A stretch of 64,000 nt of DNA, taken from assembly GCF_019679435.2 (NCBI RefSeq), contig NZ_CP139781.1, positions 6,010,001 through 6,074,000 of the forward strand, written 5' to 3'. The position numbers and the translations under genes are program-made. Shown piece by piece: positions 29,651 to 43,067 of the stretch. Under the pieces are notes generated by a model. That model was not told the DNA's origin. It did no database searches and worked only from the letters and a program-made list of their open reading frames with translations. The first letter of the stretch is position 1. Every line of letters starts with the position of its first letter. Source of the stretch: Actomonas aquatica (GTDB lineage Bacteria > Verrucomicrobiota > Verrucomicrobiia > Opitutales > Opitutaceae).

Positions 29651-30621
29651 GCGCAGCGTCGGGTAAGCTTTCGACCGAGCAACGCGGCCTGATTTTGGGC
29701 ACGGTGGTGCTGGTCGCGCTGGCGGCGTGGTGGTCGTGGAGCGCGCAGGGGCGGGCGGAGGCGGCGCAGCGCCGGCTGCGTTCGGTCGAGCGTTCGTGGC
29801 AGGTGTTGAGCCTGAGCGAACCCTTGCCGACGACCGAGGTCGCGGCGGATTGGGCGGCGCGGCGCGAGGCCTTGCAGGAAGCGATGGCCGATGGGCGCAA
29901 ACGATTGGGCGGCAAGGGCGACGATCCCTTGGACGTGCCGGTTGGGCTGCAGCGGGCGGAGGCGTTTTTCACTCTGGCGCAGTTTGCCCAAGCGCAACGG
30001 GAACAGGCGGCGGCGGCCGGGGTGGTGGTGCCGGAAGGGTATGCGCTCGGCTTTTCGGCTTACGCCAACAGTGGTCCGCAGGACGCCGACCTGCCGATCG
30101 TGTTGCGCCAATACCGGCTGGTGGAAGCGCTACTCGGCACGGTGTGGTCCAGTGGCGCGCGGGAGCTGACGCGCGTGCAGCGGGAAGTGCCGGCCCGCAA
30201 ACGCGAAGACGCGGCCAACGATCGTGGCGTGCGCGGCGAAGGCCGCGCGGAGGATTATCTGGAGTGGCCGGCGGCGCAGAGTCTGGCGCGCGACGGCCTG
30301 TGGCAGACGCTGGCGGTGCGGGTGGGTTTTGTCGGCACGACCGAAACCCTGCGGCAGGTGCTCGACGCGGTGCAGGCGCTGCCCCTGCCGTTGGTGGTGC
30401 GGGCGGTGGAGGTGGAACCGCTGGGCGAAGACGGCACGGCTCGAGGCGGCGTGCGTTCGCTGGCCGACCTGTTCCGCAACGAAGAAGGCGCGGCCGACGC
30501 CGGTGCCGAAGCCACCGGCCGGGTGGCCATCATTCGCGCGACGGAGGCGGAGTTTTTGATCACCGTCGAGTATATCGAGTTTGTGGATACGGCGACCGCC
30601 GGGGAGGGCGACGCGGCATGA
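29647..30621 (+). CDS. Amuc_1100-like pilus-like protein (PilO-position)
   Basis: This 324-residue bitopic membrane protein begins with GTG overlapping the upstream stop. Its single helix is at about residues 13-32 (GLILGTVVLVALAAWWSW). A coiled coil and two ferredoxin-like periplasmic halves follow. It occupies the PilO place in the operon and matches the general architecture of Amuc_1100, an abundant outer-surface protein of Akkermansia studied for host effects. Primary similarity cannot be measured here, so the name rests on architecture and gene order. It overlaps the following gene by ATGA. Confidence 0.75.
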   Translation: MSAASGKLSTEQRGLILGTVVLVALAAWWSWSAQGRAEAAQRRLRSVERSWQVLSLSEPLPTTEVAADWAARREALQEAMADGRKRLGGKGDDPLDVPVGLQRAEAFFTLAQFAQAQREQAAAAGVVVPEGYALGFSAYANSGPQDADLPIVLRQYRLVEALLGTVWSSGARELTRVQREVPARKREDAANDRGVRGEGRAEDYLEWPAAQSLARDGLWQTLAVRVGFVGTTETLRQVLDAVQALPLPLVVRAVEVEPLGEDGTARGGVRSLADLFRNEEGAADAGAEATGRVAIIRATEAEFLITVEYIEFVDTATAGEGDAA

Positions 30622-31502
30622 AGTCGGCGCGGAAACTCTCGGGCGATGCGATCGCGCTGGCGGTGGCGGCGCTGCTGGTGGTGATCGCGTTGGCGACCGT
30701 GCTGTGGGGCGAGCGCGCCGTGGCGCAGGTGCGACGGGGACCGGCGGCGCTGGCGGGTGGGGCCGGTCCGGTCGAGGGCACGCGGGTGACCTTGCCGGAA
30801 GGGGCGGACGTGGTCTGGAGTCGGCCGCGCCACGACGCCGGCTGGGGCTTCGAACTGTTCACGCCACCGGTGGTATTTTACGACCGCGCAACCGGACGCT
30901 TCACGGTGAGTCCGGCGGAGAATGAACCGGCGAAGGCGCTGGACGCGGCGGAGCGGGCCTTCGGTCTCCAACTGGTGGATACAACGCGACTGCCGTATCG
31001 GCTGCAGCTGGTGGGTTATGCGGGCGAAGCCGGCAACTACTTCGGCATTTTCCAAAACGAAGAGACCGGCGACGGCATCGTGGCGCAGCCGGGACGACGG
31101 TTTGAAGACCTGGGGCTGGAGCTGCGACAACTCGATGTGCGCCGGGAGGATACGATCGTGCCGGAGAGCATGCCGTTGCGCGAGATCGTGGCGGTGGCCG
31201 AGGTCTGGGACGAGACGGCCGGGCGGTTGGTGCGGTTGTCGTCGGCGGGGTGGCAATGGGCGGATGCGCCGGTGGCCGACGTGCGCATCGCGGCGACGGG
31301 CGAAGTGCGGCAGGTGCGCGCGGGTGATCGCATCGAAACGGCAGATGCGCGGTATGAGATCCGGTCGGTGGCGGCGGAACCGGCCAGTGTGATCGTGGGC
31401 AAACAACACGATGACGGCACCCGGGAGGAAATGACTTTATGGCCGGATGTTTCGGTCACCACTGACTCACCGCCCCCGCCCGATCCCTTCGCCTTTCCCT
31501 AG
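30618..31502 (+). CDS. Amuc_1099-like pilus-system protein (PilP/GspC-position)
   Basis: This 294-residue protein has one N-terminal membrane helix (AIALAVAALLVVIALATVLW, ~12-31). A mostly beta periplasmic part ends in a domain with a GspC/PilP-like feel (ADVRIAATGEVRQVRAGDRIETADARYEIRSV) and a proline-rich tail. It lies between the PilO-like gene (4-bp overlap) and the secretin gene (9-bp gap), where PilP-type proteins connect inner-membrane parts to the secretin. Direct family recognition is moderate. Confidence 0.72.
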   Translation: MKSARKLSGDAIALAVAALLVVIALATVLWGERAVAQVRRGPAALAGGAGPVEGTRVTLPEGADVVWSRPRHDAGWGFELFTPPVVFYDRATGRFTVSPAENEPAKALDAAERAFGLQLVDTTRLPYRLQLVGYAGEAGNYFGIFQNEETGDGIVAQPGRRFEDLGLELRQLDVRREDTIVPESMPLREIVAVAEVWDETAGRLVRLSSAGWQWADAPVADVRIAATGEVRQVRAGDRIETADARYEIRSVAAEPASVIVGKQHDDGTREEMTLWPDVSVTTDSPPPPDPFAFP

Positions 31503-31511
31503 ATTTTTTCG

Positions 31512-34217
31512 ATGAAACGACTTTTCCAGCGAACCCTTCCGCCTGTCTGGCGCCCGTGTGTGGCGGCCTTCACCGTCCTGTTGTTGGGTGCGATGTGGCT
31601 GGCCCCGCTGCCGGTGGCCGCGCAGAGCCGCACCGAAACCAAGATCCGGTTGATGGCGGACGCGTTGCGAGCGCGCGATGATGGCGATTTGGAAGCGGCC
31701 GAGCGCAACCTGTTGCAGTTGGTCGAGCTGGCCCCCAACGACCCCGCGGTGACGCGCATGCTGGCGGCGGTGCAGGCCGACTTGGAAGCGGAGCGGGCAC
31801 GGCTGCGGACGGCGGGCAACGACACCAGCGGTGAGGTCGAATATTCGGCACCGGAACCTCAATCGTCGAACGCCGGGCAACTCCTGGCCGAGGCGCGGGA
31901 GCGCGAAGCGGCGATGGCGGCGGAGATCGCAGCCCTCGCGGCGGCGGAGGAGCAGCGGCAGCGCGAGTTGTTGGATGCGGCGCGCAGCCAGTTGCAGGAC
32001 GCGCGACGGCTGGCGCGCGAAGGGCGCTTTGAAGCGGCGTTGGCGACGCTGGATACGGCGGTGCGTTCGCTGCCGGAGAATCCGCTCACGGTGCCGGTGA
32101 TGCGTGAGTTGGAGGAGGAGCATGCGATGATTGCCGAGCAACAAGCCGAAGCCCTGGTCGCGGCGCGGGCGCGGGAACGGGCGCGAAGTGCATCGGTCGT
32201 GACGACCTCGGCCCCGCAGGTTTCGGTGCAGACGGTGGAGGACCCCAGGCCGATGGTGATGAGCAGCTGGGAGATCGCGCGGGAGCGTTATGCGGCCGGT
32301 GATTTTGATACGGCGGAACTGGAGTTGAAGGCGCTGTTGGAACGTGAACCCGATCACCGTGGGGCGCGGCGGCTACTGGCGCGGATCGGCGAGGAGCGGG
32401 TCGAAGCGGCAGCGGCGCTGCGCAGCCAAACCCGACAGTCGTTGATGGAAGAAGTGGGTCTGTCGTGGCAGCGCCCGATGGTGGCGTCCGAGCCGAGTGC
32501 GGGGCGCGATGACGATGGCGACGGGGAGAGTCCGCTGGTGCGCAAGCTGAGCGACATCCGCATCCCCAGTGTGAGTTTTAACTCGGTCGAACTGCAACGC
32601 GTGGTGAGCACGCTGAGCGACCTCTCGCGGGAGTTCGACGGTGGCGATGGCGGGCGGGGCGTGAACATTTTGGTGATCGATCCGCAGAACCGCCGGCCGC
32701 CGGTGAGCCTCACCTTGCGCGACCTATCGCTGAAGCGGGTGTTGGACTTCATCACCGACTCGATCGGCTACCAATATGAAGTGCAGGCCGATGCGGTGGT
32801 GGTGCGACCGGGGGGCGAAACATCAACGCTCGACACGGAGTTTTTCCCCATCACGCGTTCGACCGTGATCCGCATGACCGGCATCGGCGGCGGTTTGGCG
32901 TCGGGTGGTGCGCCGGTGGTGGATGATCCGTTTTCGCCCGCTCCGGCGGCGGCGGTGAGTGCGCCGGGAGGCGGCGGTGAGGCGGTCGCGCTGCGCCAGT
33001 TTCTGCAGCAGGCCGGCGTCGACTTTGAGGGCATTGCAGGGGCGAGTCTCGCCTATGATGGCTCGGCCATGATCGTGACGCAGACCAGCCGCAACGTGGA
33101 GCGCATCCGCAACATCCTCAACCGCTACAACGACGTGCGCCAGGTGGAGATCGAGGCGAAGTTCATGGAAGTGCAGGAAGGCGCGCTGGAAGAGCTCGGT
33201 ATCCAGTGGGGTGTTACACACGGCGTGCGGGGCGATCCACGTTACCTGGCGACGGGCGGCACGCAGAATCGCACGCTCAACGATACGTTCACCAACACGG
33301 TGGCGGGCACCGTGGGCAACGTCTTCCGGCCGGCCCGGGCGGAGCTGCGCGACGTGGATGGTGTGGTGACCCAGGAGGCGACCGATGAACTGAACCTACC
33401 GATCATCAACAACCCGGCCTCGCTGCCGCGGGCGCTGGACCTCGGTGCGGATGCCGGACCGATCGCCGATATTCAGGGTCTGGTGGGCGAGTTCGATGTG
33501 AACGCGGTGATCAGGGCGCTGTCGCGCACGGCGGGCTCGGATTTGTTGAGCGCGCCCAAGGTGACCGTGCTGTCGGGTAATCCGGCGACGATCACGGTCG
33601 CGCAGGAGCTGCGTTATCCGACGAGTTACGGTGAAGTGCGCAGTGAAGTGGGCTCGTCGAGCCGCGACAGTTCGTCAGCCGGTGTGACGATCACGGCCGG
33701 CACGCCGCGGGATTTTGAAACCCGCAAAGTGGGCGTCGAGCTTCGGGTGACACCGACGGTGGAAGAGGACGACTATTCGATCAGTCTTGATCTGAATCCG
33801 AAGGTCACGGAGTTCGAAGGCTTCGTGGAATACGGCGGTCAGAGCGTCGCGATTTCCAACGACACGACGGTCACCGTGCCCTCGGGTTTTTATCAGCCAA
33901 TCTTCTCGACCCGCGAGGTGTCGACCAAGGTGACGCTCTGGGATGGCGCGACGCTGGTGATGGGCGGACTCACGCGCGAGGAAGTGAAGACGGTGCAGGA
34001 CAAGGTGCCGTTTCTCGGCGACATCCCGGGACTCGGGCGCCTGTTCCGCTCAGAAGGTGAGACGACCCAAAAGCGTAACCTGTTGATCTTCGTGACGGCG
34101 AACTTGGTGAGCCCCGGAGGTTCGCCGAAGAAGCAGGAACTGCGCGGCGTGGCCCCGAGTTCGGCGTTTCAGAACGAGACCGTGGTGACTCCCCAAGGGC
34201 CGGCGCGGCGCCAGTAG
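31512..34217 (+). CDS. Secretin-family outer-membrane channel (Amuc_1098-like)
   Basis: This 901-residue protein has a signal peptide (cleavage near PVAA|QS). An Ala/Glu-rich helical region with TPR-like repeats (~40-330) comes next, then an STN-type N0 domain (VNILVIDPQNRRPPVSLTLR), further ring domains and the C-terminal secretin pore domain. The pore ends with the classical motif VPFLGDIPGLGRLF and KRNLLIFVTANLV. Secretins form the outer-membrane gate for type IV pili or type II secretion. The long N-terminal repeat region is atypical of PilQ or GspD but fits the Amuc_1098 type. It is the last gene of the operon. Confidence 0.9.
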   Translation: MKRLFQRTLPPVWRPCVAAFTVLLLGAMWLAPLPVAAQSRTETKIRLMADALRARDDGDLEAAERNLLQLVELAPNDPAVTRMLAAVQADLEAERARLRTAGNDTSGEVEYSAPEPQSSNAGQLLAEAREREAAMAAEIAALAAAEEQRQRELLDAARSQLQDARRLAREGRFEAALATLDTAVRSLPENPLTVPVMRELEEEHAMIAEQQAEALVAARARERARSASVVTTSAPQVSVQTVEDPRPMVMSSWEIARERYAAGDFDTAELELKALLEREPDHRGARRLLARIGEERVEAAAALRSQTRQSLMEEVGLSWQRPMVASEPSAGRDDDGDGESPLVRKLSDIRIPSVSFNSVELQRVVSTLSDLSREFDGGDGGRGVNILVIDPQNRRPPVSLTLRDLSLKRVLDFITDSIGYQYEVQADAVVVRPGGETSTLDTEFFPITRSTVIRMTGIGGGLASGGAPVVDDPFSPAPAAAVSAPGGGGEAVALRQFLQQAGVDFEGIAGASLAYDGSAMIVTQTSRNVERIRNILNRYNDVRQVEIEAKFMEVQEGALEELGIQWGVTHGVRGDPRYLATGGTQNRTLNDTFTNTVAGTVGNVFRPARAELRDVDGVVTQEATDELNLPIINNPASLPRALDLGADAGPIADIQGLVGEFDVNAVIRALSRTAGSDLLSAPKVTVLSGNPATITVAQELRYPTSYGEVRSEVGSSSRDSSSAGVTITAGTPRDFETRKVGVELRVTPTVEEDDYSISLDLNPKVTEFEGFVEYGGQSVAISNDTTVTVPSGFYQPIFSTREVSTKVTLWDGATLVMGGLTREEVKTVQDKVPFLGDIPGLGRLFRSEGETTQKRNLLIFVTANLVSPGGSPKKQELRGVAPSSAFQNETVVTPQGPARRQ

Positions 34218-34229
34218 CCGTCGGCGCGC

Positions 34230-35015
34230 TTAGCGTTGGCCGCGGAGGGCGGTCCAGGCCAGGCCGAGGTATTCGCGGGAGGCGAGGGTGTTGCGCTGCA
34301 GGCCCCAGACGCTGAAGGTGAACCAGGCGCTGAGGCGGTGTTGCTGGGGCTCAGCCACGAAGTCGGCCGGAGCCGGGGTGGCGTTTAATCCCGCGGCGTG
34401 GGCGAGGCCGAGGGCGCGCGGCATGTGCCAGGCCGAGGTCACCAACAGGACGGGGGCATCGCCGATGATGGCTTGAGCGGCGTGGACTTCGTCGTGGGTG
34501 TCGTGGACTTCGGCGAGTTCGGTGATGCGAGCCGGATCGATGCCGAGTGAGATGGCGGCGCGGGCGAGCACGTGGGCGTGACTTTCGTGGCCGTGGGTCG
34601 GCACCGGGCCGCAGGTGAGCAGCTGCGTGTTCGGCAGCAGGCGAGCGAGGCGCACGCCTTCGACGAGGCGGCCGAGACTCGCGTTGGCCAACCGGTTGGT
34701 GGGGGCCATGGCATCGGTGTCGAAGTGACCGCCGCCGAGAATGAGGATGTAGCGGGCGTCCGGGGCGGGGGCGGGCAGGGCTTGGGTGAGGCCGTCGGGG
34801 AGCGGGGCGTGGCGGGACTCGAGGCTTTGCAGGGTGCGGTCCGCGATGCCTTCGTTGCAGGCGAGGAGCAGCAGGAGGAGGCCGGTGATCGAGGTGGCGG
34901 CGGCGGCGCGTTTGCGTTGGCGGGACCACAGGGAGAGCGCGACGAGTTGCAGCAGGAATACGAGCGACAAGGGCATGAGCAGGGTGCCCGCGAGACGTTT
35001 GAGCAGAAGCAGCAC
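34230..35015 (-). CDS. YdcF/ElyC/SanA (DUF218) family membrane protein
   Basis: Two N-terminal membrane helices (VLLLLKRLAGTLLMPLSLVF and ~35-55) precede a DUF218 domain with LILGGGH, TNRLANASLGRLVEGVRLARL, TCGPV, DTHDEV and LLVTSAWHMPRALG. Relatives such as ElyC and SanA act in envelope integrity; their biochemistry is poorly known. The frame extends to 35120, but those extra residues are low-complexity and would make its start overlap the divergent exonuclease start (35113). The GTG at 35015 was therefore chosen; the start remains uncertain. Confidence 0.85.
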   Translation of the reverse strand: MLLLLKRLAGTLLMPLSLVFLLQLVALSLWSRQRKRAAAATSITGLLLLLLACNEGIADRTLQSLESRHAPLPDGLTQALPAPAPDARYILILGGGHFDTDAMAPTNRLANASLGRLVEGVRLARLLPNTQLLTCGPVPTHGHESHAHVLARAAISLGIDPARITELAEVHDTHDEVHAAQAIIGDAPVLLVTSAWHMPRALGLAHAAGLNATPAPADFVAEPQQHRLSAWFTFSVWGLQRNTLASREYLGLAWTALRGQR

Positions 35016-35112
35016 AAAGGGACGCTGAGTGGGCGGGCAGCGGAGGTGAAGGCAGAAGCGGCGGGGAGGTTTTGGTTTGTGCTGGGGAGGGGCGCGGGGC
35101 TGACTCCGAGCC

Positions 35113-36006
35113 ATGTCCACCTGGTTGCTCGTTGATGGTTTTAATCTCGCTTACCGTTGCTTCTTCGCGATCCCGGAGCTGACCCGTTCCGATGGGTTTC
35201 CGACGAATGCGCTGCACGGTTGGGTGAAGACCATTTGGAAACTCGAGGATCAGGAAGAGCCCGAGGGCGTGTTGGTGTTTTTCGACCTCGGCGGCGCGCA
35301 GGATCGGCTCGCGTTGCTGCCGGATTACAAGGCGCAGCGGGAGGAGATGCCGGAGGCGTTGAGTAAACAGATCCCGGTGATCAAGGAGCTGACGCGGTTG
35401 ATGGGGCTGGGTGGCATCGAGATCGAAGGCGTCGAGAGCGACGACTTGTTGGCGGCGCAGGCGGTGGCTTTGGCGAAGGCTGGGCACACGGTGAAGATCG
35501 TGAGTTCGGACAAGGATTTTGCGCAGGTGGTGGATGAGTCCATCTCGATGATGTTGCCGCCTTCGCCGGCGAATCCGCGCGGCGGTTGGCGCAACATGGG
35601 CCCGGCGGAGGTGGAAGCAAAGTTTGGCGTGGTGCCGGCGAAGATCGCGGACTTCTTGGCGCTGGTGGGCGACTCGGTGGACAACATTCCGGGCGTGGCT
35701 GGCGTGGGACCGAAGACGGCGGCGAAGTGGCTCAACGCGCACGGCGATCTGGAGGGGGTGATCGCGGCGGCGGGGGCCGGCACCTTGAAGCCGGATCGGT
35801 TTTGCGACGTGGTGGCGGCTGATGCCGAGCGGCTGCGCATCAACCTGAAGCTCACGACGCTCAATCTCGATTTGCCGGTGCAACCGGCGGTGCGGCCGGC
35901 GACGGATGGGCCGACACTAGTGAAGCGTTTGGCCGAGCTCGAAATGAAGGGCGCAACGGCCGAAGCGGAGAAGCGTTACGGCGCGGCGCAGGGCGAGTTG
36001 TTCTGA
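35113..36006 (+). CDS. 5'-3' exonuclease / flap-endonuclease-like protein
   Basis: This 297-residue stand-alone homologue of the DNA polymerase I 5'-nuclease domain contains LLVDGFNLAYRCFF, metal-binding acidic residues in EIEGVESDDLLAA and VSSDKDFAQVV, and the helix-3-turn-helix DNA-binding motif GDSVDNIPGVAGVGPKTAAKWL. It removes RNA primers or flaps. Whether the organism's PolA has its own such domain cannot be seen here. Head-to-head with the YdcF-like gene. Confidence 0.92.
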   Translation: MSTWLLVDGFNLAYRCFFAIPELTRSDGFPTNALHGWVKTIWKLEDQEEPEGVLVFFDLGGAQDRLALLPDYKAQREEMPEALSKQIPVIKELTRLMGLGGIEIEGVESDDLLAAQAVALAKAGHTVKIVSSDKDFAQVVDESISMMLPPSPANPRGGWRNMGPAEVEAKFGVVPAKIADFLALVGDSVDNIPGVAGVGPKTAAKWLNAHGDLEGVIAAAGAGTLKPDRFCDVVAADAERLRINLKLTTLNLDLPVQPAVRPATDGPTLVKRLAELEMKGATAEAEKRYGAAQGELF

Positions 36007-36040
36007 GGCGGCGGCGTCGTGCGGGCTCTGGCTGCCGGAG

Positions 36041-40042
<4,002 letters not shown>

Positions 40043-40138
40043 GCAAGGAAAGCGTTAACAAATACGGGTGAGGGAGGACGCAGGGGCAGGGGCGAGGGTG
40101 AAACCGGAATCGGAAGGTCTGAGACCTGAGCGGGGACC

Positions 40139-40882
40139 TCAGCCCGCATCCGCTGCGCCGGAGGGGTCAAATATGTAGCCGACGCCGTGCACGGTGCGGA
40201 AGGCGTCCAAGGAGCTGCCGTTACGTTTGAACAGGTCACGCACCTTCACGATGTATTGATCGAGCGAGCGGCTCTTTACGTCGGCGTGGATGCCCCAGAC
40301 GGAGTGGATGAGCGCCTTGCGGGTGATCACAATGCCCTCGTGCTCATGGAGGTAGGCGAGGATGCCCAGCTCTTTGCGGCCGATTTTTTCCACGCGGTCG
40401 GCAAAGTGGATTTCCAAGCGTCCCGGGTGGACCTGCCCGCCGCAAATCTCGAACGGCTCGTCGCTCACCCGGGCGTTTTTGGTGACCTTCAGATCGTCCC
40501 GGGCTTCGGATCGGCGCAACACGGCGCGAATGCGGGCGACGAGTTCGGCGTAACCGAAGGGTTTGGTGATGTAGTCGTCGCCGCCGAGCTCGAGTCCTTT
40601 CACCTTGTTGGTCTCGAGGGAGTTGCCGGTGAGGAAAATGGTGGGGATGGTGATGTCCTCGCGCCGCAGCTCTTCGAGCAGGGCAAAACCGGACTGATCC
40701 GGCAGGTTGATATCGAGGAGCATCAGGTTCGCGAAATTGCGTTTGAGGAAACGCGTCGCGTGCGCGGCCCGGCCGCAGATTTGGGCCTGCATGCCCGCTT
40801 CCTCCAAGTGGACGGAGATGAGCTTGGCCAGTTCCTCTTCGTCTTCGACGACGAGGATGAGCGGCTTGGGTTCGGAGCGCAT
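40139..40882 (-). CDS. OmpR/PhoB-type response regulator
   Basis: This 247-residue protein has an N-terminal receiver (acidic pair in VVEDEEEL, phospho-acceptor Asp57 in LMLLDINLPD, lysine in YITKPFG). The C-terminal winged helix (LGILAYLHEHEGIVITRKALIHSVWG, YIVKVRDLFKRNG, VHGVGYIF) is of the Trans_reg_C type. ATG 40882 (MRSEPKPLILVVED) was chosen over the longer open frame. It is the likely partner of the hybrid kinase that follows on the same strand. A 24-bp AT-rich dyad lies 35 bp upstream of its start. Confidence 0.92.
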   Translation of the reverse strand: MRSEPKPLILVVEDEEELAKLISVHLEEAGMQAQICGRAAHATRFLKRNFANLMLLDINLPDQSGFALLEELRREDITIPTIFLTGNSLETNKVKGLELGGDDYITKPFGYAELVARIRAVLRRSEARDDLKVTKNARVSDEPFEICGGQVHPGRLEIHFADRVEKIGRKELGILAYLHEHEGIVITRKALIHSVWGIHADVKSRSLDQYIVKVRDLFKRNGSSLDAFRTVHGVGYIFDPSGAADAG

Positions 40883-40916
40883 AGGTGAGGGTGGTGCGGT
40901 AAGTTGCGCGAGGCAG

Positions 40917-40940
40917 TTGTAAAAAGCGAATTTTTTACAA
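40917..40940. promoter_or_regulatory. AT-rich dyad between the response-regulator gene and hisG
   Basis: TTGTAAAAA and its exact complement TTTTTACAA flank a 6-nt spacer, in a region otherwise over 60% GC. It lies 35 bp before the response-regulator start and 108 bp before hisG. It could be an operator of that regulator or a promoter-associated element. It precedes both divergent genes, so a terminator role is less likely. Confidence 0.5.
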
Positions 40941-41047
40941 GTGCAGGGGGTGCAGCCTGTCAAAGCAAAGCTGGTGCACCAAGACGGGGTAACTGTAGCG
41001 CAAAATTGGGCTTGAAGGTGGGGTGGGGGGAGTCTGCTTTTCCCGGC

Positions 41048-41932
41048 GTGTCCGCATCCACCCCTCTGCTAATGCTCGGACTGCCGAAGGGCAGCCTCGA
41101 GGAGTCGACCAAAGCCCTCTTCGCCAAGGCCGGCTGGAAGATTAAGACGAGTTCCCGCTCGTATCGCCCGTCCATCGACGATCCGGAGCTCGACGGCCGT
41201 TTTGTGCGCGCTCAGGAGGTGAGCCGTTACGTGGAGTCTGGTTTCTTCGACTGCGGTCTCACCGGTTGGGATTGGGTGCGGGAAAACGAGAGCGACGTGG
41301 TGGAGGTCTGCGACCTGATCTACAGCCGCGCTTCGACCCTCAAGTCCCGCTGGGTGCTCTGCGTGCCGGAGGACTCTCCGGTGCAAAAGGCCGAGGACCT
41401 CGCCGGCAAGCGGGTCGCCACCGAGCTCATGGGCACGGTGCAGCGTTACTTCGCCGAAAAGGGTGTGGACGCCAAGGTCGAGTTCTCCTGGGGCGCGACC
41501 GAGGTGAAGGTGCCTGATCTGGTCGACGCCATCGTCGACATCACCGAGACCGGCTCCTCCCTGCGCGCCAACAAGCTGCGCATCGTCGACACCCTGCTCG
41601 AAACCAACACCAAGCTCATCGCCAACAAGGCCAGCTGGGCCAACCCCGAGAAACGCAAGAAGATCGAGACGATCGCCATGCTGCTCCAAGGCGCGCTTGA
41701 GGCGGAGAGCAAGGTGGGTCTCAAAATGAATCTCCCCGAGGCCTCGCTCGACGCGGTCGTCAAGGAGCTCCCCGCGCTGCGCAACCCGACCATCTCGCAG
41801 CTCAATGCCGCGGGCTGGGTCGCGCTCGAAACCGTCATCGACGAAAAGGTGGCTCGCCAAATCATCCCGCAACTCAAGGCGCTCGGCGCCGAGGGAATCG
41901 TCGAGTATCCGCTCAACAAAGTGGTCTATTGA
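41048..41932 (+). CDS. hisG: ATP phosphoribosyltransferase (long form)
   Basis: This 294-residue enzyme catalyses the first step of histidine biosynthesis, joining ATP and PRPP. Key sequence includes [33 protein letters not shown] and [19 protein letters not shown]. The C-terminal ~80 residues form the extra regulatory domain of the long HisG type, which needs no HisZ. GTG 41048 ([15 protein letters not shown]) is preferred because the conserved strand starts at LLMLGLP; ATG 41072 inside the strand would truncate it. The gene is not in a his operon here. Confidence 0.92.
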   Translation: MSASTPLLMLGLPKGSLEESTKALFAKAGWKIKTSSRSYRPSIDDPELDGRFVRAQEVSRYVESGFFDCGLTGWDWVRENESDVVEVCDLIYSRASTLKSRWVLCVPEDSPVQKAEDLAGKRVATELMGTVQRYFAEKGVDAKVEFSWGATEVKVPDLVDAIVDITETGSSLRANKLRIVDTLLETNTKLIANKASWANPEKRKKIETIAMLLQGALEAESKVGLKMNLPEASLDAVVKELPALRNPTISQLNAAGWVALETVIDEKVARQIIPQLKALGAEGIVEYPLNKVVY

Positions 41933-42034
41933 TTTTCGATTTCGCGCTTCTCGGTTTTCGATTTGCTACAGTCGTTGATCGAGAAGGCCGGGTAGGCCGC
42001 CGCTGAATCGAAAGTCCCACATCCCAAATCCGAT

Positions 42035-42919
42035 ATGAAGACCGTCACCCTCGGCCTGTTGCAGCACGCCTGCACCGGCGATCCCAAAGCCAACCTCAAG
42101 AAAACCCTCTCGTTGGCCGAGAAAGCCGCGAAGCAGGGCGCGAAGATCATCTGCACGCAGGAGCTCTTCCGCTCGCAATATTTCTGCCAGAGCGAGGACC
42201 ACGAGAACTTCCTCCTCGCCGAGTCGATTCCCGGTCCGAGCACCAAGGCCTTCCAGAAGATCGCCAAGAAGCACGGTGTGGTGATCGTCGCGTCGCTCTT
42301 CGAAAAGCGCGCCTCCGGGCTCTACCACAACACCGCGGTGATCATCGACGCCGACGGTTCGTTGCTGGGCATCTACCGTAAGATGCACATTCCGGATGAT
42401 CCGCTCTTCTACGAGAAGTTCTACTTCACGCCGGGCGACACGGGCTTCCGGGCCTGGGACACCAAATACGGCCGCATCGGCGTGCTCGTGTGCTGGGACC
42501 AATGGTATCCGGAAGGTGCCCGCCTCACGGCGCTGCAGGGCGCCGAGATCCTATTCTACCCGACGGCGATCGGCTGGCATCCGTCTGAGAAGGCGGAGTA
42601 TGGCGAGAACCAGCACGGCGCCTGGGAAACGATCCAGCGCAGTCATGCGGTGGCCAACGGCTGCTACGTGGCGGCGGTCAATCGCATCGGTCTTGAGACG
42701 CCGATCGGCGGTGATGGCATCGAGTTCTGGGGCCAGAGTTTTGTGGCCGGCACCAGCGGCCAGATCCTGCAGAAGGCCTCGGTCGACAAGGAAGAGATCC
42801 TGCTCGTTCCGATCGAGTTGGGTAAAGTCGACGTCACCCGGACGCATTGGCCGTTCCTGCGCGACCGTCGCATCGACGCCTACGGCGACCTGACGAAGCG
42901 TTACATCGACAACACCTGA
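42035..42919 (+). CDS. aguB: N-carbamoylputrescine amidase
   Basis: This 294-residue nitrilase-superfamily enzyme has the catalytic triad Glu43 (CTQELFRSQYF), Lys116 (IYRKMHIPDD) and Cys153 (VLVCWDQWYPEGARL). These surrounding motifs are typical of the plant/bacterial N-carbamoylputrescine amidases, which release putrescine from the product of agmatine deiminase. The next metabolic gene, aguA, is its pathway partner at 43622, separated only by a RAYT element. That context strongly supports the specific name. Confidence 0.93.
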   Translation: MKTVTLGLLQHACTGDPKANLKKTLSLAEKAAKQGAKIICTQELFRSQYFCQSEDHENFLLAESIPGPSTKAFQKIAKKHGVVIVASLFEKRASGLYHNTAVIIDADGSLLGIYRKMHIPDDPLFYEKFYFTPGDTGFRAWDTKYGRIGVLVCWDQWYPEGARLTALQGAEILFYPTAIGWHPSEKAEYGENQHGAWETIQRSHAVANGCYVAAVNRIGLETPIGGDGIEFWGQSFVAGTSGQILQKASVDKEEILLVPIELGKVDVTRTHWPFLRDRRIDAYGDLTKRYIDNT

Positions 42920-42966
42920 GGGGCAGGATGAATCGGTTTCGGTTCATCCCGTCGGCCTCCGCCCAA

Positions 42967-43050
42967 GCCGCGTCAGCGGCGAATGCTCGTAGCCGGGCGA
43001 TTCATCGCCGGGTAGTTGGACACCTCGAAGCATCGTCGCGTCGCGACGAC
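42967..43050 (+). repeat. Left flank of the RAYT element: three REP-like hairpins
   Basis: Three consecutive hairpins are visible. GCCGC-GTCA-GCGGC is at 42967-42980. One around CCGGGCGAT-TC-ATCGCCGGG, with one mismatch and a preceding GTAG, is at 42993-43012. TCGTCGCG-T-CGCGACGA is at 43033-43049. The same three occur in inverted order and orientation after the transposase gene. Confidence 0.85.
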
Positions 43051-43067
43051 TGAGCGCAGTTCGCCCT

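Noticed and set aside
35016..35120. Longer start for the YdcF-like protein
   Set aside because: It would overlap the divergent exonuclease start and adds a Pro/Arg/Lys-rich stretch unlike the family N-terminus.
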